Source of the DNA: Clostridiales bacterium
GTDB taxonomy: Bacteria; Bacillota; Clostridia; Lachnospirales; WQUN01
Direction: 5' to 3'
Length of the DNA: 23,282 bases
Assembly: GCA_031289625.1 (NCBI GenBank)
Contig: JAITPB010000043.1
Span: forward strand, 1 to 23,282
The notes beneath the pieces were generated by a model. The model ran no database searches and was not told where the DNA came from. It was given only the letters and a program-made list of their open reading frames with translations. Position numbers and translations under genes: made by a program. Positions 22,005-23,282 of this stretch are shown in pieces; the first letter of the stretch is position 1, and every line of letters begins with the position of its first letter.

Positions 22005-23192
22005 ATGAAAAATAAATTGATATCTATTTTAGGCTCCACTGGATCGATTGGGAAACAGGCGCTGGATGTTGCGCGGAACCTGTCTGGGTTACGGGTATGC
22101 TGCCTGGCCGCCCGAACCGGCATTGACGCTCTGGAACGGCAGATGACGGAATTTCAGCCCAGCCTGGTTTGCGTAACGGACGCCTGCATGGCAGAGGAGC
22201 TTCGGCGGCGAGCGGGTTCCCAAGCGGGAACCCACTCGAGTTCCGCCAACTGTGAGATCGTGTCCGGGGAAGAAGGCTTGCTGAAGGCCGCCGCGTACCC
22301 GGAAGCGGATATGGTCCTCAACGCGCTGTCTGGCGCCGCCGGGCTGAAGCCAACAGCGGCGGCCATCCGGGCCGGCAAAAATATTGCGCTGGCCAACAAA
22401 GAAACACTGGTAATGGCGGGTGAATGGATCATGCGCTTGGCGCGGGAAGCGGGCGTGGCCCTGCTGCCTGTGGACAGCGAGCACTCAGCGATTTTTCAAT
22501 GCCTACAGGGAAACGGCGGCAATTTGCCGCGCCGGGTTTATTTGACCGCGTCCGGCGGCCCTTTCCGCTTGACGCCAAAAGAGAATTTGGCCGCGGTCCT
22601 GCCGGCGGAGGCTTTAGCGCATCCCAACTGGTCTATGGGACCCAAGATCACGGTGGATTGCGCGACGATGATGAACAAGGGCCTCGAAATTATGGAAGCC
22701 AAATGGCTTTTTGATCTGCCCGCGTCCGCCATTGCGGTTCTGGTGCATCCGCAGAGCATTATTCATTCCATGGTGGAGTTTGAGGACGGCGCGGTGATGG
22801 CGCAGCTTGGCGCGCCGGATATGCGCCTGCCGATCCAGTACGCCTTCACATACCCGGAAAGAAGGCCGGGCCCGTCCGCCCGCTTGGATTTCTTACGAAC
22901 CCCCGCGCTTTCTTTTGAGCCGCCAGATACGGATAAATTTCCCTGCCTGACGCTGGCGCGGGAGGCTTTAGACAGAGGCGGCTTATATCCCGCCGTCTTA
23001 AACGCCGCCAATGAAATGGCGGTGGCGGCGTTTCTGGAAAGCCGCGTCTCTTTTACCCGCATTCCGCTGTTAATAGAAAAAGTGATGGTTTCATATACTG
23101 ATAAAAACCTGGGCGGTCTGGAAGACGTGCTGGAAGCCGACGCCTGGGCCAGAGAACGCACTGAAAATGAAATCCAAAAAATTGGCCCGTAA
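22005..23192 (+). CDS. dxr: 1-deoxy-D-xylulose 5-phosphate reductoisomerase
   Basis: A 395-residue DXR (IspC), which converts DXP to 2-C-methyl-D-erythritol 4-phosphate with NADPH in the non-mevalonate isoprenoid pathway. The NADPH-binding loop GSTGSIG (10-16), ANKETLVMAG, the metal-site PVDSEHSAIFQC, the substrate-binding LTASGGPF, HPNWSMGPKITVDCATMMNK, and the C-terminal VHPQSIIHSMVEF are all present. The ribosome binding site before ATG 22005 is weak (AAGTGAT in an A-rich stretch), so translation may depend on coupling to cdsA, 30 bases upstream. A short Gly/Ser-rich insert (SQAGTHSSSANCE) at about residue 70 is unusual. It is the target of fosmidomycin in other bacteria. Confidence 0.97.
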   Translation: MKNKLISILGSTGSIGKQALDVARNLSGLRVCCLAARTGIDALERQMTEFQPSLVCVTDACMAEELRRRAGSQAGTHSSSANCEIVSGEEGLLKAAAYPEADMVLNALSGAAGLKPTAAAIRAGKNIALANKETLVMAGEWIMRLAREAGVALLPVDSEHSAIFQCLQGNGGNLPRRVYLTASGGPFRLTPKENLAAVLPAEALAHPNWSMGPKITVDCATMMNKGLEIMEAKWLFDLPASAIAVLVHPQSIIHSMVEFEDGAVMAQLGAPDMRLPIQYAFTYPERRPGPSARLDFLRTPALSFEPPDTDKFPCLTLAREALDRGGLYPAVLNAANEMAVAAFLESRVSFTRIPLLIEKVMVSYTDKNLGGLEDVLEADAWARERTENEIQKIGP

Positions 23193-23214
23193 GGGAAAAG
23201 GGAAGGTGTTTTTT

Positions 23215-23282
23215 TTGTCGATTGTCATAGCGGTAATTGTTTTTGGACTGATTGTTATCGTCCATGAATTTGGACATTTTAT
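23215..23282 (+). CDS. rseP: Site-2 protease (RIP metalloprotease), N-terminal part
   Basis: Only 22 codons are in the window. They encode an N-terminal membrane helix, SIVIAVIVFGLIVIV, ending in the zinc-binding HEFGH motif (HExxH) of site-2 intramembrane proteases, which cut anti-sigma factors or signal-peptide remnants in the membrane. The likely start is TTG 23215, eight bases after GGAAGG; GTG 23206 is possible but abuts the ribosome binding site. It follows dxr by 22 bases, the usual order. Completeness cannot be judged. Confidence 0.9.
   Translation, partial: MSIVIAVIVFGLIVIVHEFGHF

Overview
The window looks like a chromosomal segment from an anaerobic, Clostridia-like member of the Bacillota. 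This is inferred from strong AGGAGG-type ribosome binding sites, the cdsA-dxr-rseP order, a zinc-binding PyrI next to PyrB, a GLUG and copper-amine-oxidase-type stalk surface protein, a PspC protein and a roughly balanced base composition. No rRNA, tRNA or CRISPR array was seen.

Left part (1-8.4 kb). The first 250 bases are one end of an IS256-family insertion sequence. It cuts an ABC-transporter ATPase gene after about 23 codons. A Fic protein with its own inhibitory motif follows, divergent from a nitroreductase across a region with repeated GCATATATGC palindromes. Two murein-peptide genes (an LD-carboxypeptidase starting at TTG and an NlpC/P60 endopeptidase) form one minus-strand unit. Upstream, a tightly overlapping minus-strand operon encodes a two-domain PPK2 polyphosphate:AMP phosphotransferase, a DUF402 protein, RadC and a PspC protein, ending at a strong bidirectional terminator. 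A B12-binding-type radical SAM protein lies upstream of that.

Middle part (8.5-19.4 kb), all on the minus strand, is the unusual region. It holds a 1056-residue zinc-ribbon/coiled-coil/Pro-rich/acidic single-pass protein with a predicted extracytoplasmic propeller-like domain. After a terminator and a good promoter comes a compact four-gene operon: a kinase-like C-lobe with no N-lobe fused to several membrane helices; a single-pass protein with a possible beta-grasp domain and a Lys/Glu-rich tail; a zinc-ribbon GTPase with clear G1, G3 and G4 motifs; and a tail-anchored protein that may belong to the GTPase-associated (GAP1-like) group. A large surface protein with GLUG repeats, low-complexity Asp/Gly/Thr stalks and a C-terminal stalk domain follows, apparently starting at CTG. 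All but the GTPase are predicted to be membrane-anchored, so I infer a membrane GTPase/pseudokinase signalling system with an outside sensor, possibly related to the GTPase-centred conflict or regulation systems predicted by comparative genomics.

Right part (19.5-23.3 kb) is core metabolism: pyrB-pyrI for pyrimidine synthesis on the minus strand, then, divergently, cdsA, dxr and the beginning of a site-2 protease gene (rseP) on the plus strand. The usual frr-uppS genes do not precede cdsA here.
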